DNA of 22,945 nucleotides from a virus: IMG/VR virus record IMGVR_UViG_3300026304_000007, positions 1 through 22,945 of that record. The stretch is one strand, 5' to 3'. The position numbers and the translations under genes were made by a program. Each line of letters opens with the position of its first letter. Position 1 is the first letter of the stretch. Under the pieces are notes generated by a model, which was given only the letters and a program-made list of their open reading frames with translations, was not told where the DNA came from and did not search any database. Positions 1-6,318 of the stretch are shown here, in pieces.

Positions 1-1
1 C

Positions 2-40
2 AAACTCAACGACCGATGGAACGTCAAGGTGCAGAAATAA
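2..40 (+). CDS. 3' end of an upstream gene (partial)
   Basis: An open frame enters from the left edge and ends at TAA 38-40, giving the C-terminal residues KLNDRWNVKVQK. The composition looks like real coding sequence, but only twelve codons are visible, so no family can be named and the frame could be chance. Confidence 0.3.
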   Translation, partial: KLNDRWNVKVQK

Positions 41-162
41 ATCGCTGCAACTGCAGGTGCACCAGCTACTGCAACTGCAATATCCTAAGGGATATATTGC
101 AGTAGCAGCAAGGTGCATTAAATGTAAAAACTGTAAGAATTCATTTTAGCATTATTGCAGTA
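25..162. repeat. TGCA-rich repeat cluster with imperfect hairpin upstream of terS
   Basis: CAAGGTGCA occurs at 25-33 and 109-117. CTGCAACTGCA occurs at 45-55 and 69-79. GGTGCACC at 56-63 and CTGCAG at 51-56 are palindromes. TATTGCAGTA occurs at 95-104 and 153-162. An imperfect inverted repeat (CTGCAATATCC / GGATATATTGCAG, two-base bulge) lies at about 75-103. There is no T-run after the hairpin, so it is not a typical intrinsic terminator. Terminase small subunits often bind repeated sites close to their own gene, so a packaging site (pac or cos-like) or a repressor operator are both possible. Function is inference. Confidence 0.5.
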
Positions 163-219
163 AACTGTTAGCTAATAGCGTGCCAACTTCGTACTTAGTG
201 CCAACGTTCCACGTAGAAC
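41..219. other. non-coding leader before the packaging genes
   Basis: No convincing gene is seen here. Besides the TGCA-rich repeats, GTGCCAAC occurs twice at 180-187 and 198-205, 18 bp apart. I could not find a -35/-10 pair with good spacing. Confidence 0.4.
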
Positions 220-315
220 ATGCCCCTTAAACATCTCGCCCTTTGCCTGCTCGCCGGCGCCTTCTGCTGGACTCTGGTCACCTTCATCCTGTTGCACTTT
301 TTTGGCGTCCTATGA
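220..315 (+). CDS. small single-span membrane protein (31 aa)
   Basis: This ORF is too short for most callers. It starts at ATG 220 and ends at TGA 313-315. The product begins MPLKHLALCLLAGAF and is then almost entirely hydrophobic (Leu, Phe, Val, Ala), consistent with one membrane span and a short basic N-terminus. There is no clear SD. Its stop overlaps the ATG of a 10-codon ORF (312-344, ATGA), whose stop in turn overlaps the ATG at 341. A small phage membrane peptide is possible. The only support is the hydrophobic pattern and the coupled stop/start. Confidence 0.35.
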   Translation: MPLKHLALCLLAGAFCWTLVTFILLHFFGVL

Positions 316-340
316 AAGAATTGCGTTGCTACTCAGTGCC

Positions 341-430
341 ATGAGCCATATTGTCGCAAGCCAAATCAAATGGCGCGTCAAAGAGAGAGCGTATCTGCCC
401 ACAAGGCGTGAACGGGCTCCCGAGGCCTAA
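341..430 (+). CDS. hypothetical 29-aa basic peptide
   Basis: ATG 341 overlaps the stop of a 10-codon ORF (312-344, MKELRCYSVP). The product starts MSHIVASQIKW and is rich in Arg and Lys, ending at TAA 428-430, 26 nt before the terminase small subunit gene. The three micro-ORFs at 220-315, 312-344 and 341-430 form an unbroken ATGA-linked chain. No family is recognised and it may be chance. Confidence 0.22.
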   Translation: MSHIVASQIKWRVKERAYLPTRRERAPEA

Positions 431-456
431 AAACCTCCGCGCCACCTTTTGTTGCC

Positions 457-888
457 ATGGCCCGACCCCGTAAACAGGTTGATGCTGCCAAAGTCGAGCA
501 ACTGGCAAGCGTCGGATGTACTCCGGAGGAGATCGGTCTTCTCTTTGATGCTAGCCCGCGCACGATTACGCGACGTTTCGGCATTCCCTTTCAAAAGGGA
601 CAGTCGAAACTAAGGCACACGCTCAAACGCACTCTGTTCAAGCAAGCAATTAGTGGCAATACCGCGGCGCTTATTTTCGCCACTAAAGTCTATTGTGGCC
701 TTAGAGAGACTCCGGATACGACCATCAACGTCTCAGCTACTGCGGTCGGTGGGCAAGTGATTTTCTCCGAAGAAACTAAAAAGCAGCTCGAAGAGTTCCA
801 TGTGAAACTTCAGCAACGAGTCTTTCAACGTACTTACCCAAAAGAACCGGTTCCCAGTGGAAACGGCGACCAAACCGCTCTCAATTGA
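457..888 (+). CDS. terS: terminase small subunit
   Basis: The likely role is recognition of phage DNA for packaging and loading of the large subunit. The 143-aa product begins with a basic segment (MARPRKQVDAAKVEQL). A helix-turn-helix-like region follows at about residues 15-42 (CTPEEIGLLFDASPRTITRRF, typical of small terminases), then a helical middle and a Glu/Lys-rich C-terminal helix (SEETKKQLEEFHVKLQQR) that could mediate oligomerisation. It precedes the large subunit gene, whose GTG start lies 32 nt inside this gene. There is no clear SD before ATG 457. The assignment rests on the HTH pattern, size and position rather than a diagnostic motif. Confidence 0.8.
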   Translation: MARPRKQVDAAKVEQLASVGCTPEEIGLLFDASPRTITRRFGIPFQKGQSKLRHTLKRTLFKQAISGNTAALIFATKVYCGLRETPDTTINVSATAVGGQVIFSEETKKQLEEFHVKLQQRVFQRTYPKEPVPSGNGDQTALN

Positions 889-2278
889 TCCGCTCTACCA
901 ATATCCAAAAGGCGTTATACCCCCCTGGATGTTCGCTAACGTTGTTCTGGGCGTTACGAGCATTTACGATTGGCAAGGCGAAGCCATGGAAGCCGTCGGC
1001 CAAGGGCTCCCGACCGCGCTCCTAGCCGCTAACGCCAGCGGCAAAACTAAACGCGTCATTGCGCCGCTCCTACTCTGGTTGCTATTCAGCTTTCCGAAGG
1101 CAGTCGGCAAAATGACCAGCGGCTCCTGGCAACAGATCCAGGAACAGCTTCTCCCGGCTCTTAACGAGTTTAAACCACGGCTAGCTAGCCTCGGCTGGAA
1201 CTGGCTTGATGGCTGGATCGAATCATCGCAAGGCGGGTTTATCAGCGTATTCTCGACCGATCAGCCGGGCCGCGCGGAAGGCTTTCACGGCACGCCGGAA
1301 GCGCCGCTTATGTACATCATCGACGAGGCTAAGAGTGTCGATGACGGTATCTTTGCCGCAGCTGATCGCTGTACCGCGCAGTATCGCTTGATTGCTTCTT
1401 CGCCAGCCGGACCTGCCGGCAGGCTTTACGATTGTTTTAATCGGTTAGCCAGATTCTATTACGGTATCCGGATCAGCAGTTTCGAATGCCCGCATATCCC
1501 CGATGAAACTAGGGCTCGCGACCTGGAAATGTGGGGTGAGAGCGATCCGTGGTATCGCAGCCGGCACTTAGCGGAGTTTAGCGATGATGAAACATTCCCG
1601 AAGATTGTTAAGCCTCAATGGATTAGGGCCTGCTGGGCGGAACCTCCGACGTACAAAGCGGGGCAACTGCGAGCGTTTTGCGATTTTGCCGCTGGCGGCG
1701 CTGAAAATGTCATCGCAGTGGCTGATGGTAACAAGGTCTATATCGGCGCGGCTTGGCGTGAGACCGATACGGTTCAGGCGGCGCGTGCATTCCGGCGCGA
1801 GTTTGAACGTCTGGGCTTGAACCAGGGCCAGGTCTACGGCGACGACGGCGGCCTGGGCACCGTGATGATCGACCAGATCGCCGAGCTTGGGTTCCAGGTT
1901 ATCCGGGTAAGAAACGAAAACCCGGCTAGCGATGAAGAGCACTTCGCTAATCTCGGGTCCGAGATGTGGTATCAGGCGGCGCGCCTAATCGAAAAGCGCG
2001 AAGTCATCCTGCCCGAGGATAAGTTATTCTTTGATCAAGCCATTGGGCGGCGACGCGATTATGATAGCAAAGGGCGCTTAATCGCTGAGCCCAAGAAGAA
2101 GATGGCCGCCCGCGGCGTGGAATCACCGGACCGTGCTGATGCCGTCTTCGGTGCGCTCTACAATCCGTATCAGGGCGCGGTCACCGCCGAACAGCTCAAA
2201 GGCATCTATCTGCCGAGCGGTGGCGGGTTCCAGCGTGATGATCTCACCTTTACCAGTGCGGAACCGGGCGAGGGGTAG
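857..2278 (+). CDS. terL: terminase large subunit (ATPase-nuclease)
   Basis: This is the DNA-packaging motor: an N-terminal ATPase drives DNA into the prohead and a C-terminal RNase H-like nuclease cuts concatemers. Walker A is AANASGKT (residues 57-64). Walker B with the catalytic acid is LMYIIDEA (151-158; D156, E157). A likely coupling motif is IASSPAG shortly after. Candidate nuclease acids are D276 (FCDFAAGG), D329/D330 (YGDDGG) and D425/D428 (SPDRADA). The length of 473 aa is normal. The start is GTG 857, inside terS, and no nearby in-frame ATG keeps the full N-terminus. A small TM ORF (2238) overlaps its 3' end in another frame. Confidence 0.95.
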   Translation: METATKPLSIDPLYQYPKGVIPPWMFANVVLGVTSIYDWQGEAMEAVGQGLPTALLAANASGKTKRVIAPLLLWLLFSFPKAVGKMTSGSWQQIQEQLLPALNEFKPRLASLGWNWLDGWIESSQGGFISVFSTDQPGRAEGFHGTPEAPLMYIIDEAKSVDDGIFAAADRCTAQYRLIASSPAGPAGRLYDCFNRLARFYYGIRISSFECPHIPDETRARDLEMWGESDPWYRSRHLAEFSDDETFPKIVKPQWIRACWAEPPTYKAGQLRAFCDFAAGGAENVIAVADGNKVYIGAAWRETDTVQAARAFRREFERLGLNQGQVYGDDGGLGTVMIDQIAELGFQVIRVRNENPASDEEHFANLGSEMWYQAARLIEKREVILPEDKLFFDQAIGRRRDYDSKGRLIAEPKKKMAARGVESPDRADAVFGALYNPYQGAVTAEQLKGIYLPSGGGFQRDDLTFTSAEPGEG

Positions 2279-2393
2279 CCGTTCACTTGATTATCACCCT
2301 TTGTTGGTTGGCTGTTTTCTGGTCACGGCGGCCCTCGGCGGGTTGTTCATTTTGCTCTATCTGATCTCCTATTTTACCGGGTTTGAGCTTTGA
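2238..2393 (+). CDS. small one-TM protein, possible holin or antiholin partner
   Basis: This 51-aa ORF starts inside the 3' end of terL (ATG 2238; GTG 2256 and TTG 2301 are alternatives). It has an Arg-rich N-terminus (VRNRARGSRS) followed by one strong membrane span (VGCFLVTAALGG, FILLYLISYF), ending GFEL. Its TGA at 2391-2393 overlaps the TTG start of the hydrolase gene at 2390, which suggests coupled translation. Together with the two-TM protein after the hydrolase it looks like part of a lysis cassette. The start is uncertain and no family is recognised. Confidence 0.42.
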   Translation: MISPLPVRNRARGSRSLDYHPLLVGCFLVTAALGGLFILLYLISYFTGFEL

Positions 2394-3067
2394 TTAAGGA
2401 TTTAACCAAGATTGATTCGGTAGCCGGCGTTACGATTTATTCGGTTGCGGGTGAGCCCCAGTCTTTTATTTTCAAGGCTGGAATGACGATTGACGCGGAT
2501 GGCGCGCCGAATTGTTACGGCCCGAACAATTCCGGAATCGATTACACTGCCAATGGCGGCGACGATTCCGGGGGCGACTGGTGGGGTGGCCCGACCGATT
2601 CGAACGGGTACCCGATAAAGCAGAAAATCTATGATCCCTATCCCGGTTATTACGTGTCGGGGACCGCTCATACGAATCCTCAGTACGACTCTGAATCACC
2701 TTATTGTTATTTGGACTCGAGCTGCATTCCCTTTTTCGTTCTGCCTGGGCAACATGCTAACGGTGCGCGACTGGGAGATGTCGGATTGGTCTATAACGAG
2801 AAGACGGGTGACAATTGCTACGCGATTTACGGCGACATAGGCCCAAGCTCAAAGATTGGCGAGGGCTCGATGCGTCTTGCCCACGCTCTTAAGCTAGAAT
2901 CCAGTCCGAAAACTGGAGGCATCTCAAGCCACACAATTGTGTATCTGGTCTTTTTTGGAAGCGTTGGGAAATGGGTGCCACCGGCAAATTGGTTCGATGT
3001 TGCCAACACGCTGGTCAAGGCCTGGGGCGGTCTGGCTCGACTTAAGGAGATCGCCAAAAGCTTATGA
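2390..3067 (+). CDS. GH75-type chitosanase-like glycoside hydrolase, putative endolysin
   Basis: The 225-aa protein resembles glycoside hydrolase family 75, known from fungal and bacterial chitosanases. Visible family-like segments are DADGAPNCYGP (35-45), GGDWWGG (61-67), GYYVSGTA (86-93), IPFFVLPG (113-120), RLGDVGLVYN (127-136), and YAIYGDIGP followed by KIGEGS (144-160). Asp149 and Glu158, nine residues apart, match the spacing of the catalytic Asp/Glu pair of GH75. No signal peptide is seen, so export would need a holin. The start is TTG 2390, overlapping the stop of the preceding TM ORF; the domain begins near the N-terminus, so later starts would truncate it. Its ATGA overlaps the next, two-TM gene. 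A cell-wall-lysing role is inferred from context; true chitosanase activity, or a role in crossing a host glycan layer, is also possible. Confidence 0.82.
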   Translation: MIKDLTKIDSVAGVTIYSVAGEPQSFIFKAGMTIDADGAPNCYGPNNSGIDYTANGGDDSGGDWWGGPTDSNGYPIKQKIYDPYPGYYVSGTAHTNPQYDSESPYCYLDSSCIPFFVLPGQHANGARLGDVGLVYNEKTGDNCYAIYGDIGPSSKIGEGSMRLAHALKLESSPKTGGISSHTIVYLVFFGSVGKWVPPANWFDVANTLVKAWGGLARLKEIAKSL

Positions 3068-3255
3068 TGCTGGCGCTTATCCAATGGCTGGTCTTAGTGA
3101 TCGTGGTTTGCCTGCTGTACTGGGTGGTCTCGCAATTTGCGCCAGCGCCGATTCTGAAAGTCGTGTTGGTGGTCTGCGTGGTCATTGTGGTCTTGAGCCT
3201 GATCTTTTTGTTTTTGCCGTTGGCCGGCGTGCATTTAGGAGGGTATGGCCGCTAA
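3064..3255 (+). CDS. two-TM holin-like membrane protein
   Basis: The 63-aa product has two membrane spans, about residues 4-25 (ALIQWLVLVIVVCLLYWVV) and 33-57 (VVLVVCVVIVVLSLIFLFL), joined by the short turn APAPILK and ending GGYGR. This size and topology fit class II holins and common small phage membrane proteins. The ATG overlaps the hydrolase stop (ATGA 3064-3067). An AGGAGGG at 3237-3243, inside its 3' end, precedes the ATG of the broken portal 5' end at 3245. Holin function is inferred from topology and adjacency to the hydrolase. Confidence 0.68.
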   Translation: MMLALIQWLVLVIVVCLLYWVVSQFAPAPILKVVLVVCVVIVVLSLIFLFLPLAGVHLGGYGR

Positions 3256-3358
3256 CCCCGACGTTGTCGATACCACCAAGCCCGAAGCGATCGTTCCGGA
3301 CACGGCGACTCATGACTTTTTCCCTTCTCGGCGGCCCAAAGCGGCTGGAGATTTGTGA
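3245..3358 (+). pseudogene. truncated 5' end of a portal gene, left by HNH insertion
   Basis: ATG 3245 begins MAANPDVVDTTKPEAIVPDT, which aligns without gaps to the N-terminus of the intact portal at 3952 (MAENTELLDLDKPDAKLPDT). About 10 of the first 22 residues are identical and several others are conservative, while the DNA has diverged. Similarity stops at about codon 22 (3310). The frame then runs into DNA antisense to the HNH gene and stops at TGA 3356-3358 after 37 codons. AGGAGGG lies just upstream with very tight spacing. I read this as the start of the resident portal gene, cut off by insertion of the HNH gene and a foreign portal copy. Confidence 0.68.
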
Positions 3359-3911
3359 AATGAAAGCATTTTCGAAGCTCTGTTTGGTCCGAGAGGTCAA
3401 AGCTGTTGCAAGGCCGAATGTGATCGACGTGCCAACCGTGTCGTCCATAGTTCTCCCAGGTCATGCCGGGCTTGAATTGGATTTCGAGCCACGCTCTAAG
3501 GAAGACTCCTTCGCATCCACACAAGTTGCTTATTCGTGCAACTTTGGCTTTTCCAGCATGGCGGATGATGAGATTTATTCGACGACGACATTGTTCGAGA
3601 AACCTGTAAAGAGGATCGACGCCCAATCTTCTATGTCGTCTTTCAGCGGCTTGTTTGTTTCTTTTTTCTCTATTTTGCCAATGATATTTGCGCGAACTAA
3701 TGCATTTTTTCTCTTTAGTTTTGTCGTAATATTCGCGCTGCTGATTACGGATGGTTTCTTTATTTTTGGCGTATCGTTCGCGCTCTTTTGCTGCCCTGTG
3801 CTCTTTATTGTTGTCGCGATATTCCTTATATGCGTTTGGATGCCTTGTTTTAAAACGAACATAGACCAGATGGCGGACTCTTCGCTTATGTTCGATCGAG
3901 ACTTTTCGCAT
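3252..3911 (-). CDS. HNH homing endonuclease
   Basis: The 219-aa protein on the minus strand has a highly basic N-terminal half rich in Lys/Arg/Glu/Tyr repeats (DNA binding; KNKETIRNQQREYYDK). A C-terminal HNH module has GWHVDHIRPCNSF (H161, D163, H164) and FTNLQPLWA with N187; a GCEG segment near 132 precedes it. Such free-standing HNH enzymes cut DNA near their own insertion site and spread by homologous repair. The last ~18 residues (SPCPERSLRAWWYRQRRG) are read from DNA antisense to the portal remnant, so the original stop seems lost at the junction near 3310. Transcription opposes all neighbours and diverges from the portal start 40 bp away. Confidence 0.88.
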   Translation of the reverse strand: MRKVSIEHKRRVRHLVYVRFKTRHPNAYKEYRDNNKEHRAAKERERYAKNKETIRNQQREYYDKTKEKKCISSRKYHWQNREKRNKQAAERRHRRLGVDPLYRFLEQCRRRINLIIRHAGKAKVARISNLCGCEGVFLRAWLEIQFKPGMTWENYGRHGWHVDHIRPCNSFDLSDQTELRKCFHFTNLQPLWAAEKGKSHESPCPERSLRAWWYRQRRG

Positions 3912-3951
3912 CAGAATCTATATCGACTAAACCCGGCCATAGATTAACTAA
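3311..3951. mobile_element. inserted HNH cassette between portal remnant and intact portal
   Basis: The insert is bounded on the left by loss of similarity between the portal remnant (3245-3310) and the intact portal, and on the right by the start codon of the intact portal at 3952. It is AT-richer than the terminase region. The right limit is arbitrary because the intact portal 5' part probably arrived with it. On the + strand, ATG 3360 lies one base after the remnant stop and opens a frame in exact register with the HNH codons that runs to TAA 3945-3947, four bases before the portal ATG. Confidence 0.6.
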
Positions 3952-5901
3952 ATGGCAGAGAATACAGAACTACTTGATTTAGATAAACCGGACGCCAAGC
4001 TGCCGGATACCGAGACTACGCCTGTCATGGAACCGATGATCTCGGTGGACGTGTCCGATCGGCTACTCCGCCAGATTCAAAGGCGCATTTTTCCAACTGA
4101 CCTTGAATCGATTCTCCTTAGCGCCCAAGTTGGCGATTTGTGGTGGAAAAATCAGCTTTGGAGTTTAATGGTTCAGACTTGGCCGCGGCTCGCAACTAAC
4201 CTTGGTAAACTCAAACAAGCTGTTAGTTCGATGGAATATGACGTTAAGCCATTTGCTGAAAAAGGTGAAAAACCGACTAATAGTGCGATCGAAAAAGCTG
4301 ATTTTGTCGAGGACGCTCTATTAGGAATGCACGGGGACCTGGCGGCACAGGAACACGATTTTCAGCAAACCTTAGAGGACGTGGTCGATGCTTTGGTCTC
4401 AGGCTTTTTCGTGGCTGAGATTTATTGGGAAGTTAGAAATGGCGGCATGGTGCCGCAATGTACTCGTTGGACTCCTAGTCGGTACTGGCGCTTTCCATAT
4501 GTTTTGGATCAGAAAGACGAATTGCTATTAAATCCGTCAGGAATGTTAGGGGGTACTCAATTATTTCCGTTCCCGGAATACAAATTTATTCGAGCTATCA
4601 AGCAAACTCACGCTGATCACCCGGTCTTCTCCTGTCCGATGGATTGCTTAACCAGCTGGTGGTTAGCTTCTCGGTTTGGGCTCGAATGGTTTATGACCTT
4701 CGCCCAGCTGTTTGGGATTCCACGCCGTGTCGCGTATTATAGCCCCGGCGACGATATCACGTACCAAAAGCTGGTTCAGATGATGCGCCAGAGCGCGGCG
4801 GCGACCTGGGGCGTTTATCCTAAAGGCACACAAGTTGAGGACCAAGCCGCAGCAGGCTCGACTGGCGGTCATTTGCCGCAGGAACGCTTAATCGATGAAG
4901 CCGACAAAGTTTGCGATATCATGTTGCTTGGTCAGACCCTCACAACTGAAGTGCATGAAAGTGGCGGCAATCGTGCCTTAGGTCAGGTACATCGGCGTGT
5001 TCAGGATGAGGTCATGATTGCAGCGGCCAACTTTGTAGCCAAGATTTTTAATACACAGGTTATTCCCGGCATTCTTCAGTATAACTGGGGAAATATCTCT
5101 GAGATTCCGATTTTAGAACCTGTGGTCAATAGTCCGGTTGATCTGTTTAATCTGGCTCAGGCTTTAAAGATCATTGGTGTTGACATGAAACTTCCATTGA
5201 AAGCTGAAGAGGTCTACACCCGTCTTGAATTTACCCAGCCCGATCCAGATGAAGGAAATCTCTACGAGCCACCCGCAGCACCGATTGCGCCACCGCCCCC
5301 ATTTAGCGCACAGCCGCAACCTAACGGCACTAGACCAGAACCGGCTGGAGCGCCTAATGGCAGCAAGGAACCAGGGGCTAAGCCTAATATCGTGGAGCGC
5401 GTTGGGGCTGCTGGGCTCGGGGACGCTGACTGTTGCGATCCTACTTTTGATGATGGCGATGGAAACGCGGTCCATGCTGCTGCTCGCAAGGTGAGTTTCG
5501 CGCTCAATTACGGCGAGGAACCGGAACCGGGCGAGGTCTTACGGTTTTTGGAGCATGTCGAGGCGCGTGAACATGGTGTAACGACGGTGATTGCGCCGAA
5601 GCAACTCGATCGTTCGCCGGCGGAGGCGGCAGCGTCGCATGACACTGGCCAATACTTCCGGGAGAATGCGGCGACAATTAAGGGCGTAAAATGGCGATCG
5701 ATACTCGACGATAGAACTACTCAAGAATGCCGCGACTTGCATAACAAGCGGTGGACCTACCCGGATCTGAAACCGATCGGGCACGAGCTCGAATTTCCTG
5801 ATTTCCCGCCGATCAAGTATAACTGCCGCTCGAGTGTGATGCCGGTCCTGAAGACGTGGCCACAGATCCAGCAGTGGCTGAAAGGACTTTTTAAGCGATG
5901 A
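3952..5901 (+). CDS. portal protein (Mu gp29/DUF935 type) fused to a MuF-like C-terminal domain
   Basis: The portal forms the dodecameric DNA entry ring at the head vertex. Residues ~45-430 of this 649-aa protein resemble the Mu gp29-like DUF935 portal family (VGDLWWKNQLWSLM, WTPSRYWRFPY, TSWWLASRFGLEWFMTFAQL, FGIPRRVAYY). A Pro-rich linker follows at ~430-490. The C-terminal part (~575-635) resembles the Mu F minor head protein: GVKWRSILDDRTTQECRDLH, then KYNCRSSVMPVL. These two functions are separate genes in Mu (gp29, gp30). There is no SD before ATG 3952, which lies 40 bp from the divergent HNH gene. Parts of the first ~1.25 kb are AT-richer than the 3' part. Its stop overlaps the next ATG. 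Confidence 0.88.
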   Translation: MAENTELLDLDKPDAKLPDTETTPVMEPMISVDVSDRLLRQIQRRIFPTDLESILLSAQVGDLWWKNQLWSLMVQTWPRLATNLGKLKQAVSSMEYDVKPFAEKGEKPTNSAIEKADFVEDALLGMHGDLAAQEHDFQQTLEDVVDALVSGFFVAEIYWEVRNGGMVPQCTRWTPSRYWRFPYVLDQKDELLLNPSGMLGGTQLFPFPEYKFIRAIKQTHADHPVFSCPMDCLTSWWLASRFGLEWFMTFAQLFGIPRRVAYYSPGDDITYQKLVQMMRQSAAATWGVYPKGTQVEDQAAAGSTGGHLPQERLIDEADKVCDIMLLGQTLTTEVHESGGNRALGQVHRRVQDEVMIAAANFVAKIFNTQVIPGILQYNWGNISEIPILEPVVNSPVDLFNLAQALKIIGVDMKLPLKAEEVYTRLEFTQPDPDEGNLYEPPAAPIAPPPPFSAQPQPNGTRPEPAGAPNGSKEPGAKPNIVERVGAAGLGDADCCDPTFDDGDGNAVHAAARKVSFALNYGEEPEPGEVLRFLEHVEAREHGVTTVIAPKQLDRSPAEAAASHDTGQYFRENAATIKGVKWRSILDDRTTQECRDLHNKRWTYPDLKPIGHELEFPDFPPIKYNCRSSVMPVLKTWPQIQQWLKGLFKR

Positions 5902-6044
5902 ACGATCTTAACCGAGCAGCCGCCGATGAGGCGATGGGTCCGTTGATTCCGAACTCATCATTAGATCGATGTATCCCAAAGTTGGCCCGTGGGATTGAAG
6001 ACATCGCCTCGGGTTGCTCGGTTAACTTTTTTAACAGTCTATGA
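5898..6044 (+). CDS. hypothetical small protein (48 aa)
   Basis: ATG 5898 overlaps the portal stop (ATGA) and its own TGA at 6042-6044 overlaps the next ATG at 6041, so both ends fit a translationally coupled operon. The product starts MNDLNRAAADEAMGPLIP and has two Cys and a mixed composition. No family is recognised. Support comes from the exact tiling between two genes. Confidence 0.5.
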   Translation: MNDLNRAAADEAMGPLIPNSSLDRCIPKLARGIEDIASGCSVNFFNSL

Positions 6045-6247
6045 TGACGCGAGCCGAAAAGCTTTTCAATATCCGGGCCCAGGTCCAAAAGGCTGCGAGC
6101 GACATTGACCACGGTGACACCTACGGCGCTTGCTTAGCTTTGGGCGATGCGCTCTCGGCGGTGCTTGAATTTTTGGAGGAAGAGATGCCCGAGAAGGTGT
6201 TACCGGCGCTCCACGCCGAATCAATCAAAAACAAGGTTAAGAAATGA
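6041..6247 (+). CDS. hypothetical small helical protein (68 aa)
   Basis: The product starts MMTRAEKLFNIRAQVQKAAS, continues with a Leu/Glu-rich helix (LSAVLEFLEEEMPEKVL) and ends in a basic tail (SIKNKVKK). It looks all-helical. It overlaps the upstream small gene by four bases and its stop overlaps the ATG of the truncated protease gene (6244, ATGA). Start at 6041 or 6044. Function unknown; the position between portal and protease suggests a head-assembly accessory role. Confidence 0.6.
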   Translation: MMTRAEKLFNIRAQVQKAASDIDHGDTYGACLALGDALSAVLEFLEEEMPEKVLPALHAESIKNKVKK

Positions 6248-6318
6248 AAATTATTCAGGCGATTGAGAAACGTGAAGACGTTAGTCCGCAAGAAGGCACC
6301 CGAGAGTATGGTGACGGC
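6244..6318 (+). pseudogene. truncated 5' end of the protease/scaffold gene, left by HNH insertion
   Basis: ATG 6244 begins MKIIQAIEKREDVSPQEG and continues to EYGDG at about codon 25. It aligns with the start of the intact gene at 6891 ([19 protein letters not shown] to KYGKG), with about 16 identities over 26 columns and one gap. Similarity stops at 6318, exactly where the HNH stop codon (6319-6321, minus strand) begins. The + strand frame does not stop there: it stays open through the DNA antisense to the HNH gene to TGA 6892-6894, overlapping the ATG of the intact gene. I interpret 6244-6318 as the resident gene's remnant and the rest of the open frame as antisense. Confidence 0.75.

Noticed and set aside
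75-103. Rho-independent terminator at the bulged hairpin
   Set aside because: The stem is A/T-rich and bulged, and no T-run follows it.
2937-3947. Long + strand open frame of 336 codons across the first HNH gene
   Set aside because: It is in exact antisense register with a clear HNH gene, starts inside the hydrolase gene in another frame and has no recognisable domain. It is kept only as a possible ribosome relay, not as a protein gene.
3311-3951. Group I intron carrying an HNH gene
   Set aside because: The intact target gene downstream has its own start and repeats the N-terminal part, so removing the insert would duplicate rather than join exons. I saw no intron core.
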